A stretch of DNA of 64,000 bases from Breviolum minutum Mf 1.05b.01 (GCA_000507305.1 DF239089.1:62001-126000), one strand, 5' to 3'; shown: positions 1 through 9,647, counted from the first letter of the stretch. A program made the numbers and translations. The notes: generated by a model from the sequence alone, not told the origin.

Positions 1-123
1 ACAATGGATGCAGTTTTCGCCAGTGCAAATGATGGGAATCATGCTTTCCAACGTGTCCAATCATGGCGACACTATCCAGTTGGCTATGAGGTGTCTGGCA
101 TGGAAGTCAAGTCTCCCAACTAA
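1..123 (+). CDS. Candidate terminal exon at the left edge (partial)
   Basis: A frame is open from the window edge to TAA at 121-123 and reads TMDAVFASANDGNHAFQRVQ onward, ending EVKSPN. By hand count 23 of 39 codons start with a purine and 16 with G, typical of coding sequence. The upstream part lies outside the window. No domain is recognised. The ATG at 4-6 could be a start or an internal Met. Confidence 0.4.
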   Translation, partial: TMDAVFASANDGNHAFQRVQSWRHYPVGYEVSGMEVKSPN

Positions 124-366
124 GCGTCCATTCGAGCGTCCCTGTTGGATAGCAGCTATCCAAGCAAAAATGATACAAAAATCTACTGATATGGAGTTGC
201 ATTCCAGTAAACATAGATGGAACATGTATTTTCTTATTTAAAGATTGGGGACACAACTTTACAATTGCCAGTCATATTTTGTTTACTGGGCAATTTGATT
301 GGCTTGGGTTTCCTGTAATTCCTACTGCCTGGGAATCTTGATAGTTGTAACTCCTTGCTTCCCTAG

Positions 367-540
367 TTGATTCTGTCCAAGTAGGAGCAAACTGTGTTGC
401 CCAGCATCCTGGCAACACACAACTCTTCAAGACAAGATGCTTTGGCCAACAGCCGCAACTGCTGAGAGGGAGAAGATCAACCTGCAACTCTCTCTCATTT
501 GTTTTACATCTTCATCTTGGTTGAAATCTATCATAATTTA
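367..540 (+). CDS. Weak exon-like segment
   Basis: A strong acceptor-like stretch (CTCCTTGCTTCCCTAG, ending at 366) precedes two overlapping plus-strand frames of natural composition. One reads QDKMLWPTAATAEREKINLQ. The frame cannot be decided. It could be a later exon of the gene ending at 123, or noise. Confidence 0.18.
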
Positions 541-1130
541 ACAATTAGCACATCTTCTCGCATTAAAATCAAGCCTGGTTTGATTTTGGGAAAGGCGTTG
601 TTTTGGAGGGGTCAAGGCTAAAAAAAAGGACCAATAGGTTCCAGGCACATTAAGGATACTGTACCAACCTGCCCCCTGACCCATTGATGGTGGGTAACTG
701 AGGTGAGATGTCTCATAGGTGACAATTTTGGCAATAAAAATACTGGATAGATCTGGCCACTGGATAGTGACTTGCTTGCACACACACTAAAACTGTTAGA
801 AGAATTCCTGGCACTCCTATACCAGCCTTAACCAGCACGGTATTTTTTGTGAGCCACATGTTAGAATAACTCAAATCCACTCAATGGGCTTCCGTTGATT
901 ATCCCATGTTTATCCAGGTCAACCACCTTCTTTGATAGGTGAATATACTCTACAAAACATATACATAATATATGTGTGTATGTCTATGGGTAATCCTACT
1001 GCACAACATTTGGGACCCCCCACTTATTTCAGGCAACTACAAACTGCAAGGAACGAACACCTTCTGGATTTACACGCCGCAGTTGTTCTGGTGAAAATCT
1101 TTACTCATGCTGTCCTATCTTAATCATATT
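541..1130. other. Stretch without a supported gene
   Basis: Nothing convincing is visible. There are only short frames, including one reading DFG at about 580 by chance, and no clear element arms. Confidence 0.4.
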
Positions 1131-1134
1131 TACC

Positions 1135-1227
1135 TACCTGGAACCCAAATGACCTCGATTTTTCAAGGTCAACCCCCCAAAACAAGGCCTTTTCCACTCA
1201 AAACAAGGGTCATTTGGGTTCCAGGTA
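1135..1227. repeat. Palindromic element family F, copy 1
   Basis: A 93-bp element with 20-bp perfect inverted arms, TACCTGGAACCCAAATGACC and its exact complement. The interior carries AAAACAAGG repeats. The same length and core recur at 62917-63009. Confidence 0.85.
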
Positions 1228-1231
1228 TATA

Positions 1232-2030
1232 TAGCTGGTATCCAAATGGAAAGACAATCACATAGATATATAGTCATAACTTAGGAGTGGCTCCCTCCAG
1301 GATGCAATCGTGGCCAATGAATGTTGTTTAGCTCGGCATCCCCGAACCTAAACATGTTTCATAATCCTGGTGGTTACCATGGGAGAGGGCCGGCCACACC
1401 CAAGTGAGAACTTGATAACTAACAACATACTATGATTATATGATAGATCTGGCCAAGTGTATAATATTTCACCAACCTAGATTTTTCCTGAAATAAGGGG
1501 ATGTCCCTTCCTCAGCTACCTTTTGGGATGAGGTCGTGTGAGGTTGTTATACTCTGACCAAATATATGTGCATCTTGTAATTTCCCATCTTTCCACCTCG
1601 CACAAAAAAAAACAGTTTTCTTGCAGCCAGAGCAACTTTGCCAACATCGCTGCGACGAATCGATGAGGGTCGAAAGTTTCAGAGATCGGGAGATCGGAGG
1701 GTTTGAAGCTTGCTGATGATTGAAACGGCCACGGTCTTTTTTTTTGCCAACAAAAATCAAAGGTCCAAGGTTTGTGCCTTGAGTTTTTGTCTGTTTTTTT
1801 GTTTGCCACAAGTTTTTTTTTGGGGGTGTCTTCGAATTTATGAATGGGATGGTCCGTTTTTTCCAAGGATCCAATGAAATTTTAAGAGACTGCGATTTAG
1901 CGATTTCTAAATTTCTACTACCATGGATTTAGAGGGTTTTGTACCTAATTTCGCCATATTTTGAAGCTAATTTGAAACTGCAAGGAGGTAAAACTGGCTA
2001 AGTTGCAAGCCATGGTGAGGTTGCTCGGAT
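1232..2030. other. Stretch without a resolved gene
   Basis: It contains an acceptor-like TTTTCTTGCAG (ending 1626) followed by several short open plus frames, and two overlapping minus frames of about 116-120 codons (1512-1874) across A/T runs. R-first counts do not separate them, so none is called. The 3' part of the kinase-like minus gene may lie here. Confidence 0.3.
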
Positions 2031-2036
2031 GCTTTA

Positions 2037-2201
2037 AAGGTAAAGGACCTCCCATGCGCTGCCTGGGATTTCTTCCCCCGGCGCCTTTGACCTGTTGCTG
2101 ACCTTCACCGCCGCTTTCCGGTCATCGGAACGGAGCTTGGCGGAATACACCGTGCCTCGTGGATTCTTTTTTTCCGTTCCAACGTGCCCCGAAGAAAAAC
2201 G
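2037..2201 (-). CDS. Candidate exon with a protein-kinase N-lobe motif
   Basis: The minus frame is open for 55 codons. Residues 14-34 contain GTVYSAKLRSDDRKAAVKV, which matches the kinase pattern G-x-V-Y-x-A ... A-V-K: glycine-loop end, then the ATP-binding Lys at residue 33. An acidic stretch then leads to AWEV, where the alphaC Glu is expected. In the core 29 of 41 codons are R-first. A donor GTCCTT may end the exon at 2049. A 17-nt step away in another frame reads LKHPSNL, like the HPN motif after alphaC, so a frame change or splice is likely. HRD and DFG were not found nearby. The first glycines of the loop are missing or lie in another exon. The opposite strand is also open (2044-2235, ALPGISSPGAFD...), so this is probable, not certain. 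Confidence 0.45.
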
Positions 2202-2235
2202 TCACACGGAAAACACCTCCGCTTGGAAAAAATGA
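2044..2235 (+). other. Competing open frame antisense to the kinase-like exon
   Basis: 64 codons without a stop, ending TSAWKK. It has natural composition but no domain. I prefer the minus strand because of the kinase motif. Confidence 0.15.
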
Positions 2236-2392
2236 ACTTCATGATCCTAACTTTTGTAACTGGGGTGAAGTGGAATGCTGTAGAAAGTCAATTTGGAACT
2301 GGAATCCTGCTTGACTTAAACATATCATATATATATATACAAATGAAGTTGTCTTGATGCTGTATACGATGGGATTTATTGCCTTAAAGTGG

Positions 2393-2465
2393 GATAGATA
2401 GGTAGATAGATAGATAAATAGATAGATAGATAGATAGATAGATACTGTGGATACTGTAGATAGAT
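2393..2465. repeat. GATA microsatellite
   Basis: Imperfect (GATA)n with GGTA and AATA variants. Confidence 0.95.
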
Positions 2466-2548
2466 GGACAAATCTAGAAACCTGGAGAAATCAAACAAAA
2501 AACTGAACAATGAACATATGGTATCTAACTTCAACTCTCTCTATGCAC

Positions 2549-2672
2549 CTGCATTTTTTGCAACTGCAATAGATCATTCATTCTCGATGTTTCCATCCAT
2601 CTTCTTACAGAAATGTCAAGGCAAGCAGCCAAAGGATCCTCGGCCAATGGGCTCCTCAGTTGTGACTGGCAG

Positions 2673-2709
<37 letters not shown>

Positions 2710-2740
2710 GCTGTTGTTGCTGATGTGGTTGTGGCTGTTG
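2549..2740 (-). CDS. Candidate polyglutamine exon upstream of the kinase-like exon
   Basis: On the minus strand, acceptor GTTCACCCCTGACAG ends at 2741 and a donor AG|GTGCAT follows 2549, giving 192 nt (64 codons) with both ends in phase 0. It reads QQPQPHQ, a long Gln run from the CAA repeat, then HCQSQLRSPLAEDPLAACLD to the donor. It lies just 5' of the kinase-like exon on the same strand, so it may be a Gln-rich linker of that protein. A competing plus-strand acceptor (CATCTTCTTACAG, ending about 2610) would give poly-Val or poly-Cys, which is less plausible. Confidence 0.4.
2672..2740. repeat. GTT/CAA trinucleotide repeat
   Basis: (GTT)n with a GCT interruption. It encodes the Gln run of the minus-strand candidate exon. 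Confidence 0.9.
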
Positions 2741-3069
2741 CTGTCAGGGGTGAACATACAACATGTTTGAAACCACTGTGTCATTTTCACCAGGTTGGCT
2801 GAGCCTGGTGCCTTGCGAAGGCCTTGAATTTAAAGACTTAGAACTATATATGGGGAGTCCTTCAAATTTTCTTTGACTTTGACTTAGATGGGTGATTTGA
2901 ATATTTGAGTTTCACCACCTCCTCACTTAGCGAATGGAACCCTGAAATAAAAGTTTGAACGGCTTATTTTCCCTACTAAAGATGTATTTTGGCAAAAAGT
3001 TGGAAAAGTTTAAGCCGTTTAGCCTATTGGCCAAGTAAGAACATGGGTTTTTGTGGAGAAAAAAACCAC

Positions 3070-3187
3070 CGTGTTTCTTGGGATCCCAAGGAGCTCCGAT
3101 GTCCACGACCTCTTTGACATTTTCATCACTGGTGACCTGGTCCCAGTCGCGGGGCCATATCTCAGGCAGACTCGTGTGGTATACACC
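3070..3187 (-). CDS. Candidate exon, acidic, upstream in the kinase-like gene
   Basis: The minus frame reads LPEIWPRDWDQVTSDENVKE then VVDIGAPWDPKKH and stops at a donor-like G|GTGGTT. About 22 of 30 codons are R-first and 14 of 24 core codons start with G. The plus strand is also open (GIPRSSDVHDLFDIFITGDL) but scores lower. It shares strand and neighbourhood with the Gln-rich and kinase-like exons, so it may be an N-terminal exon of one gene. Confidence 0.42.
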
Positions 3188-3306
3188 CTGGAAAATGAAC
3201 GGCTAGGAACCTGAACATCACCCAGCCATTTGGAAAAAGAACATCATTTCTTCCAAACCTTCACTTTTTATTTTTTGGGGTTCAAATTTTGTGAATTTTT
3301 CCGGGG
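3181..3306. repeat. Palindromic element family C, copy
   Basis: Arms TACACCCTGGAAAATGAAC and GTGAATTTTTCCGGGG, with the CATCTTCCAAAC-type centre. Confidence 0.6.
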
Positions 3307-3970
3307 ATTCATTCAAACATGTTCATGTCATATCACCATTTTTGCCTGGGTTTTTGGGAAACAAACATACATAAAACGATGATGCGAAGATATGACGTGA
3401 GAAAAAACATGCTAAATAATGCACGCCTTTCCTGGAAGCATAAAAAATATTGATCTCGACAACAACATCCCTTTGTTGCGGTGGGTGGAAGGAAAACCGT
3501 GAACATCTGAGTTACCAACCGATTGGAAAGGATTAATTAGTAGCCTTTGTAAGAAGTCTTCTCCAGAAGTTTGAAGGATGTTTGTTGGCTCTTCCTGGCT
3601 CTTCCAAGTCTTCGGAAGTGCATTTTGTTTGAGATCTTTCTTGGGGCAAGATTTTTCTGTAAATCCTGACTCCCCCGAGGCCCAGCTTGGCATGGAAAGA
3701 AACTTTGCAAAAAGAAACAGAAAGGTCGACATTGATATCACAGAAAAAAGGGCCTTGAAAAAGATAGAAGCCTAACAACCACTTGACTTATTTCAGATTC
3801 CCATCAAATGCAATCTCAATCATCCCCTTATGTTATAACACAACCAAGGGCCCTTGTTTCTTTCATCTTTTCCCCGGCGTTTTTTGTTCACTGTTCACCT
3901 GGGTTCCGACCCAACTGACCCAACCGGTTGCACCTGCAACAAACCTTGACTTGGTCCTGCCATAGCTGTT
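3307..3970. other. Stretch without a resolved gene
   Basis: Overlapping minus (3412-3778) and plus (3578-3775) frames of 65-109 codons, with no splice support and no clear R-first bias. Possibly genic, but I see nothing decisive. Confidence 0.25.
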
Positions 3971-3976
3971 AGCACA

Positions 3977-4138
3977 ATGGCTACAACCATGGCGCCCGCA
4001 TCGCAAAAGTCACCTGATTCAGAGGGTTTGTTTTTTTCATGTGATGAGCAACATTTGTTCAACAAACCCGATTAGTTTTATTTTTTGCTAGGGCTTCCAG
4101 GGGGTTTGCCCGTCGCTGCGGCAGTGTTTGCCGTGCAG
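3977..4138 (+). CDS. Candidate gene start, two exons with a 66-nt intron
   Basis: ATG at 3977 in context CACAATGGC begins MATTMAPASQKSPDSEG. A donor G|GTTTGT follows 4025, a T-rich 66-nt intron ends at TTTTTTGCTAG (4091), and exon 2 (4092-4138) continues in frame as LPGGLPVAAAVFAVQ to a donor CAG|GTATAG. Both junctions keep the frame. The N-terminal half is Ser/Pro/Ala-rich and the next part hydrophobic, so a targeting peptide is possible. A third exon may begin near 4222. Function unknown. Confidence 0.42.
4026..4091 (+). other. Candidate short intron (66 nt)
   Basis: GTTTGTTTTTTT at the 5' end, polypyrimidine tract and TAG at the 3' end. Removing it keeps the flanking frame open. Confidence 0.4.
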
Positions 4139-4327
4139 GTATAGTTATCGGGATCCTTCTGATGCAGCAAATAACCAGGGTTATGGTCACTGCTTCGCAC
4201 TCTTGAATCTCTCGTGAGACCTCCTTGGTGATCTCACCAGAAAACGGAACCACGACTCAAGCGTGACACACAGCCACAGCCGAGTCAAAAACTCTGTGAA
4301 AAAGTTGAATACCCATGTCTAAATCGA

Positions 4328-4818
4328 TCATTTCCGTACGACGCAAAAGAGGCCATCAATAAACTCACGGTGAGAATTTCCACCCAAATCGTCCAGTTTC
4401 GTCACGGGAAAAGAAGCCATCGCAGAGATTCCCAAAAGAGTCATTGACGTTTCAACAATCGTTTAAATTTCGTGTAAGAAGTATGCGGGTTTCTCACCAA
4501 ATCGTCATCTTGTAAAACCGTTGGGATAAGAGGATCAAGTTTCGGCAAAGAAAAACCATCGATAGATTTGTAAGCTAAATTTGAAAAACCAAAGTCCGCC
4601 AAATCACTGACGATCCGTTCACGAAATGGAAACTTCGGTCGCCCACGTATCCCCGCTCTTGAAGTCCTAAAACCAATCGGAATCAGAGAAGACACATTTG
4701 CTTTACGTCCAATGGGAAATGCCTGATCCCCAAAAAGCTTCACAATGTATGCCAAAGAAAATTCGAAGACACGCAGTTGTTGATGCAAAGGATATGGCAT
4801 CGACTTCACCAGCAANGC
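4328..4818 (-). CDS. Exon-like segment, possibly frameshifted
   Basis: A minus frame of about 125 codons (ending 4441) reads IVSDLADFGFSNLAYKSIDG and LDPLIPTVLQDDDLV before ending LLKRQ. The stop overlaps (ATGA) an ATG that opens a second frame of 38 codons (4328-4444), MTLLGISAMASFPVTKLDDL, containing a donor-like CACC|GTGAGT. About half of the codons are R-first. N at 4816 and a repeat of TTATGGTCACTGCT (about 4174 and 4829) suggest a local assembly or duplication problem. LADFGFS resembles a kinase DFG, but no other kinase feature surrounds it. Function unknown. Confidence 0.3.
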
Positions 4819-4889
4819 GTATCATACGTTATGGTCACTGCTCAAATGCACTCTGAACTTAGAAAAAGGTGGGGTGACTTGTGTGAACC

Positions 4890-5005
4890 AATATCTATAC
4901 ACTCCAGGGAACAAACCGCTGGAGGGCCCCAAAATGACGGGTTTGAAAAAAGGTGACTCCTTTTTTCTTAGAGGGCCATGTTCGGATCTCTAGGTTTTCG
5001 GTCCC
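4890..5005. repeat. Palindromic element family C, diverged copy
   Basis: Begins TACACTCCAGGGAAC. The right arm is poor. Confidence 0.4.
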
Positions 5006-5047
5006 ATAATTTTTGCATACATTACCCCAACCCAGTAAAGGATCCCC

Positions 5048-5260
5048 CTAGTAAGCCTTCATTTGCCACTGGCATCCTAGCTGGAGTGCAGATCCAACAT
5101 GCTCTCCAGCGATGTAACATATTCCGCCCCCTGAGTTAAAAGGAAAAACATCTTCAAGATTGCCTTGGGTGGGGAATATCATCGTAGTTCCCATGAACTT
5201 TCCCTTTTCAAATACTATGTGTATGTGAAGATCGTAAACGATGATGTGATGAAAACACAC
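5048..5260 (-). CDS. Candidate terminal exon, glycine-rich
   Basis: The minus frame ends at TAG (5048) and reads FMGTTMIFPTQGNLEDVFPF, then NSGGGICYIAGEHVGSALQL. 32 of 51 codons are R-first and 18 start with G. An acceptor-like ACATACACATAG precedes the dense part (about 5214), so the true exon is probably 5048-5213. No family recognised. Confidence 0.43.
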   Translation of the reverse strand: MCFHHIIVYDLHIHIVFEKGKFMGTTMIFPTQGNLEDVFPFNSGGGICYIAGEHVGSALQLGCQWQMKAY

Positions 5261-5269
5261 ATGTAACGC

Positions 5270-6395
5270 AGCAGAGATTTAACTGCGGACCATGTGTACG
5301 ATACAGTGGTGAATGCGAGATGCAGCACCAAAGTTACCAACAAACCGATTTCTCAGCGGTGTTGTGTGAGTTCAAGATTTTACCAACCAGAATCAGTGAA
5401 GAAAATCACACAAATCATAGAAAATGTCATTTGGATGTCATGTGGCTATATGTTTCTCTATGTTTGCCATATATGTCACATTAAATTATATGAACATACA
5501 CATAACATTTTTCGTGCCCATGTCCAACAATTTCCTTCGACCTGCCCTGCACCGTTAACCAACCAACGGTCCATTGAGGCCCAAGGACATTCACCCAGAA
5601 AGCCACCATAACAAGGTGTGGATTTCCTGCAAAAAAAAAACATCGCAACGAATAGACAAAGGTGTGGTGAATATATGGAGGATGGATTTATTTATTGGAC
5701 CAAAATGGTTCACAGTTACAAGTGGCACTGGCAGGGTTATGGATTTATATGGATTTCTTGGGGTTTTGTTTGAGAGGGGGTGCCAAATTGCTAACAGTCA
5801 TGTAGTGGCAATGAGTTATCATCTTCACCCATCTTTTTTTTGGGAGTGAAAAGTCAGCAACAAAAACATAAAAACAACCAACACCTGCAAGGTGCGGTTT
5901 CAACCAGTCCACCTTTTTCGGGTGAGCTTTTTCCCCAGGCAAACCCAGCAAAATTGACTGGGCTCGGGGCCCCACCTTTGTTGACAAGGCTTCCCAATGG
6001 TGACATTTGCTAGACTTTAATTTCTTTCAAATATATAATATATAACTCATGTATATAGAGAAATTGATGATACAACATGATTCAAAGCAACAATCATGTA
6101 GTCGTCATGAATATTATACAATTCAATTACTGTATAAGATCACCATCTATCATCACCATCATTCATCATCCTCAAATGTGCCATGCACTTCCTTCATTGA
6201 TTCATTCCTGTCAAAACCGTTTTTTTTTTGAAAGTGATTTGGATGGAGCCTCCCATCCAACTCTGCTTAGTCATCCTTAGCCCTCCCTAAGGATAACTAA
6301 TATAACCGCCATAGCCCAAACACTCAATTTTGTGCTGATCTATTTACATTCCCCCCCCAAAAAAGAAAGGAACAGACATTGTGGGCAAATATAGG
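5270..6395. other. Stretch with only weak frames
   Basis: Several short frames on both strands (for example 5294-5611 plus, 5745-5987 minus) have average composition and no good splice sites. AT-rich microsatellite-like sequence lies near 6030-6230. Confidence 0.3.
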
Positions 6396-6396
6396 T

Positions 6397-6478
6397 ACAC
6401 TCCCTGAAAACTAACAGTTTACCCTGAAAATTGGTGCTTGGGAGACAATCCGGCTTCCTTTTGGGATGATTCAGGGTC
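6397..6478. repeat. Palindromic element family B, partial copy
   Basis: Left arm CACTCCCTGAAAACTAACAG. The right end is reduced to GATTCAGGG. Confidence 0.5.
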
Positions 6479-6481
6479 AAG

Positions 6482-6655
6482 ATGGTGGCTTCTTGGGGGG
6501 TTTTCTCCGTTTACCCAAAGGCACATGCTGGCAGTGAAGCGTGCACCCTCTTGTGCTGCAGTGGCAATAGCATCCCATGGGACGATGACCTCCTAAAAAG
6601 ACACATTTTTTTTGGAGTGGAGAAGATTGGGGCGAAGGGAGTTGGGATTGTTGCA
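6482..6655 (+). CDS. Candidate exon between elements B and C
   Basis: The plus frame reads AHAGSEACTLLCCSGNSIPW, then DDDLLKRHIFFGVEKIGAKG and VGIVAPL. 36 of 51 codons are R-first and 21 start with G, among the strongest scores here. An acceptor-like TTTACCCAAAG lies near 6520. The frame runs into a family C element at 6655, where the exon should end. Function unknown. Confidence 0.45.
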
Positions 6656-6752
6656 CCACTGGAAATTAACAAAAAAATGAGGGCTTGGAAGACGATATCC
6701 GTTGTCAAGCAGAAGATTTTCAGTTTCCATGTTAATTTTCCAGGGCGTACCT
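6655..6752. repeat. Palindromic element family C, copy
   Basis: Arms CTGGAAATTAAC and GTTAATTTTCCAG with the GGAAGACGA centre. Confidence 0.6.
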
Positions 6753-7281
6753 GCCATAATCATTAAAAAAAAAATGGGATGTCTCTGCAGGTACCTTTCA
6801 AGCGCATCCATTTTCACTTCCATGGCTATGGGAGAAAGAGTAAGAACACCTCATAATTTCATGGGATATCATCAGAGGGTTGCGGCCTCTCCCTCTGAAA
6901 AAACATGCCCTGTCCCACTTAACCTGTGGCCGTAGTACATGTAAAAAAAAACATGTCTACTTTTGATTTACTAACATCTATAGCTTGGGCATCGGAGAGT
7001 TATTAGAAACACCTTGAGAAATAGGGCCTTTCTGAAAGTTTTTATGAGCCACCATGATCCCTAAACAGGGCCTTATTACTCCGCCTTATTTGCAGGTAGA
7101 GTGGCATTAGGAACCCATAGGCTCAACCATTATCTAAATCACCGAAGATAAGACATGCTGCAGGGAGGAAATCTAAGATGCTATGATGTATAAGATCCCT
7201 TGGGAGGATCCTCCTATCCTAAACCACCATTTGGAACCTTTATTGTGTGGTTTCAGTCCGCATTTGCATACATAAACAAAG

Positions 7282-7302
7282 TATATATATATATATATAT
7301 TT
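7282..7302. repeat. TA microsatellite
   Basis: (TA)n. Confidence 0.9.
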
Positions 7303-7416
7303 ATATTCATACATAATACATACATCATGCAAAACAACAAGCAGTAAGTACATGCGTTCTCATGTTCGTTCTCATCAACCTTCGTCTCAACAAACAAAAA
7401 AACAATGCCCTTGTAC

Positions 7417-7496
7417 TGAACTGATTGTTTTGTTTTCCCCCATAGTGTCAGGTCAGACCTGTCCTCATCACCACTTGGCTCTCCTTCTTCTTCATC
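7417..7496 (-). CDS. Candidate acidic internal exon
   Basis: Minus strand, 80 nt between an acceptor GGGGACAG (7497) and a donor CA|GTACAAGG. It reads DEEEGEPSGDEDRSDLTLWG then KTKQSV. 15 of 32 surrounding codons start with G. Acidic low-complexity linkers of this kind are common in nuclear proteins. The open frame around it (7173-7589) includes TA-repeat sequence and is not all coding. Confidence 0.42.
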
Positions 7497-7928
7497 CTGT
7501 CCCCAATTCAGAAGTCGCAAGTGAAACCCACCGTTACAGTGAACTTTTCCATGGTTAGGGCTGGTTGGGTACAAGGCATCGTGACCCAATGCCTACCTGA
7601 CTTGCCTCGGTTTTTGGTATACCTGGGACCTGAATTGTTTGAATAAAACCTCCCACGGAAATAACCAACATTTCGAACACTGCTCACTTGGAAGAGCGAA
7701 CCAATTCCTACAACATATGATGGGATCCATCATAACCATTGATCACATCGTCATGTTCATCTCAAAAATTCCACTATAGATAGATCTGTATTTAGCTGTG
7801 GATACATATATAATATATGTTATCTGTGAGAACATTGACACGCGCACAAACTCCATCTCTCTCTCTCTATGATACACTGCTGCGGTACAGGGACCATACC
7901 ATCGACATGTACGAGTAGGACCCTATGA

Positions 7929-8126
7929 TGTGATATCGACCCCCCGACTCACCCGACATCACCGTTTCACGACCTCACAACCGGCCCCGCTGGTCTGTCG
8001 ACCTGGTCCGTCAGGGACGGACAGGCTGAAACCAAAAAATGGGCTGGGATGCCCGAAAATGAAAGGGATTGTTACTTAGGGGTATCCCGATTCGAATCCA
8101 AAACTACCAACTCAAACCACCAATGA
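7929..8126 (+). CDS. Candidate terminal exon, GC-rich
   Basis: 66 codons open to TGA at 8124, reading FHDLTTGPAGLSTWSVRDGQ then AETKKWAGMPENERDCYLGV. 28 of 46 codons are R-first and 16 start with G. GC content is locally raised compared with the AT-rich flanks. A second plus frame is also open, so the phase is less sure than the presence of coding. Confidence 0.42.
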   Translation, partial: CDIDPPTHPTSPFHDLTTGPAGLSTWSVRDGQAETKKWAGMPENERDCYLGVSRFESKTTNSNHQ

Positions 8127-8524
8127 ACCAGTAGTTACATGGCTTTGTTTTTGAAAAAACTGTCTCCTTTCATATGTGGTTATAAGATGTTATGACTTAT
8201 GTTGGCTATGGATATGTGAAACCAAAACTTAAGGAGCAATATACAGCTGGCCTCCATAGGAAACGGTAAAATGATGACAATGTGCTTATATATTTGGAGC
8301 TTGGTTAGCTCTGAACTTCAAACCCAATCTATTTCTCAGCTGGGATGCATAATGATACGCAGCTTCAACGAAACAAAAAACATGGTGAGTGGTTTCAAAT
8401 GCTTTCCCGGCCACAAGTGTCTGACTTTCATCACCTGCATTTTTATGCGCCCATGGAATTTCCCTCAGTTTTCTTTTTAACATCCGACACACCCCGGAAA
8501 AAATCACATCCAGAACCTCAAAAC

Positions 8525-8703
8525 TCAGCTGATTTTGTCAAAGGAACATCCATCATCTTCTTCCAAACCCATCATTTTACTTCCTTCAGGTTCCAGGCCG
8601 TGGAAATCTTCCGTGGGGGGGTGGCTGTTTCCAGGTCTTGCCAAGAAACCCCAAGCCAGCAATTGGCTTAACTCCAGGCCATCCTCGTCCTCGGGCATCA
8701 CAC
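8525..8703 (-). CDS. Candidate terminal exon abutting a family A element
   Basis: The minus frame reads VMPEDEDGLELSQLLAWGFL, then ARPGNSHPPTEDFHGLEPEG, ending CSFDKIS and a stop at 8525. 38 of 63 codons are R-first and 29 start with G, the strongest coding score in the window. On this strand it begins exactly where a family A element ends in CCACCAG|GTG. No domain recognised. It is an acidic C-terminal region. Confidence 0.55.
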
Positions 8704-8816
8704 CTGGTGGTTGAATTAACCCATTTGAAACATATGCAACCGTCAAATTGGATCAATTTCCCTGGGTAGGTTAGGGGTCAGAATTTGAATAAAAAACTTG
8801 AGTTGCCACCACCTAG
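8703..8816. repeat. Palindromic element family A, copy 1 (intron-like)
   Basis: Arms CTGGTGGTTGAA and GAGTTGCCACCACCTAG. On the minus strand it reads GTGGTGGCAACTC ... CAACCACCAG, a GT-AG interval ending at a strong exon. Confidence 0.75.
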
Positions 8817-8884
8817 TTGTGTTCACTTCATGAAAACATCGACTCGAAGTTTGGGTGGTTGGAAGACTTTCCGCCTTTTGTATT

Positions 8885-9640
8885 GGGTTTTGGTAACTTT
8901 TCAGGGGCGAACTGTTAAACTTTGGGGGGGGGAGGGTGAGATTTTCATTGTCCTGTCATACTATCGCAGGAATAGGATTGTAGACTTTTGCCATGCGACC
9001 ACCCAGAAAGGAGGTGGTGGTCGAACCATCTTCCAGGGGCAAACTATGATATATACTTTTTTTTGGCATTTAAATATATAAGTATATATATATATACACA
9101 GAAACACCTATTTGTGGAATGGAGTAGGTTGGCTTGACTGCTCATATGGAATCTTTGCAGCAATTTTTGAATTACAAAACTCAGTTACAGTAACCAAAAA
9201 GTAGCCTTCCCGGGCTTAGACCAACAGTCTACTACAAGAACTTTTGGATGATTAGATGATTAGCTATTAATCGTTTTCATGACCTTTTCACTCGATAAGC
9301 CTTCACTTTCAATGACCAAATGGGCCTGGATCATCCACATGAGCCTCTTTTATCAGACTCTTTCCAGCCACACGCAAGGCTGGAAGCAAGGCATCCAAAA
9401 AAGTTCCTGAAGGGAGAGAATGCCCGATGGATGGTTTTTTTTGTACACAAGGCGACCCTGACAAATCAAAATCAACATGAATATCATGAAACAAATATAA
9501 ACAAAAAAATATAAAAAAATGTCATTGGCATGCGTCGTTGCTTTAAAACCTGAAAATTCAAACCAATCAACAGGACTTTGCATGCATCATCGTTGCATTC
9601 ACAACGCCAGAGGCACCAAACTAAAATCGGTGTTTTCACC
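8885..9640. other. Stretch without a supported gene
   Basis: Holds solitary half-arms of families B/C (AACTTTTCAGGGGCGAACTG near 8897, TTCCAGGGGCAAACT near 9031), a TA tract near 9080, and short frames at 9309-9583 with no bias. Confidence 0.4.
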
Positions 9641-9647
9641 GGCTAGT

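Noticed and set aside
4441-4815. LADFGFS as a kinase DFG motif
   Set aside because: No HRD upstream and no APE or GTP-like activation-loop signature downstream in any frame. Probably chance.
8085-8100. tRNA B-box-like GATTCGAATCC (also at 53097-53107)
   Set aside because: The flanks do not form a T-arm (C-tracts on both sides), no A-box or acceptor stem is present, so no tRNA or SINE is called.
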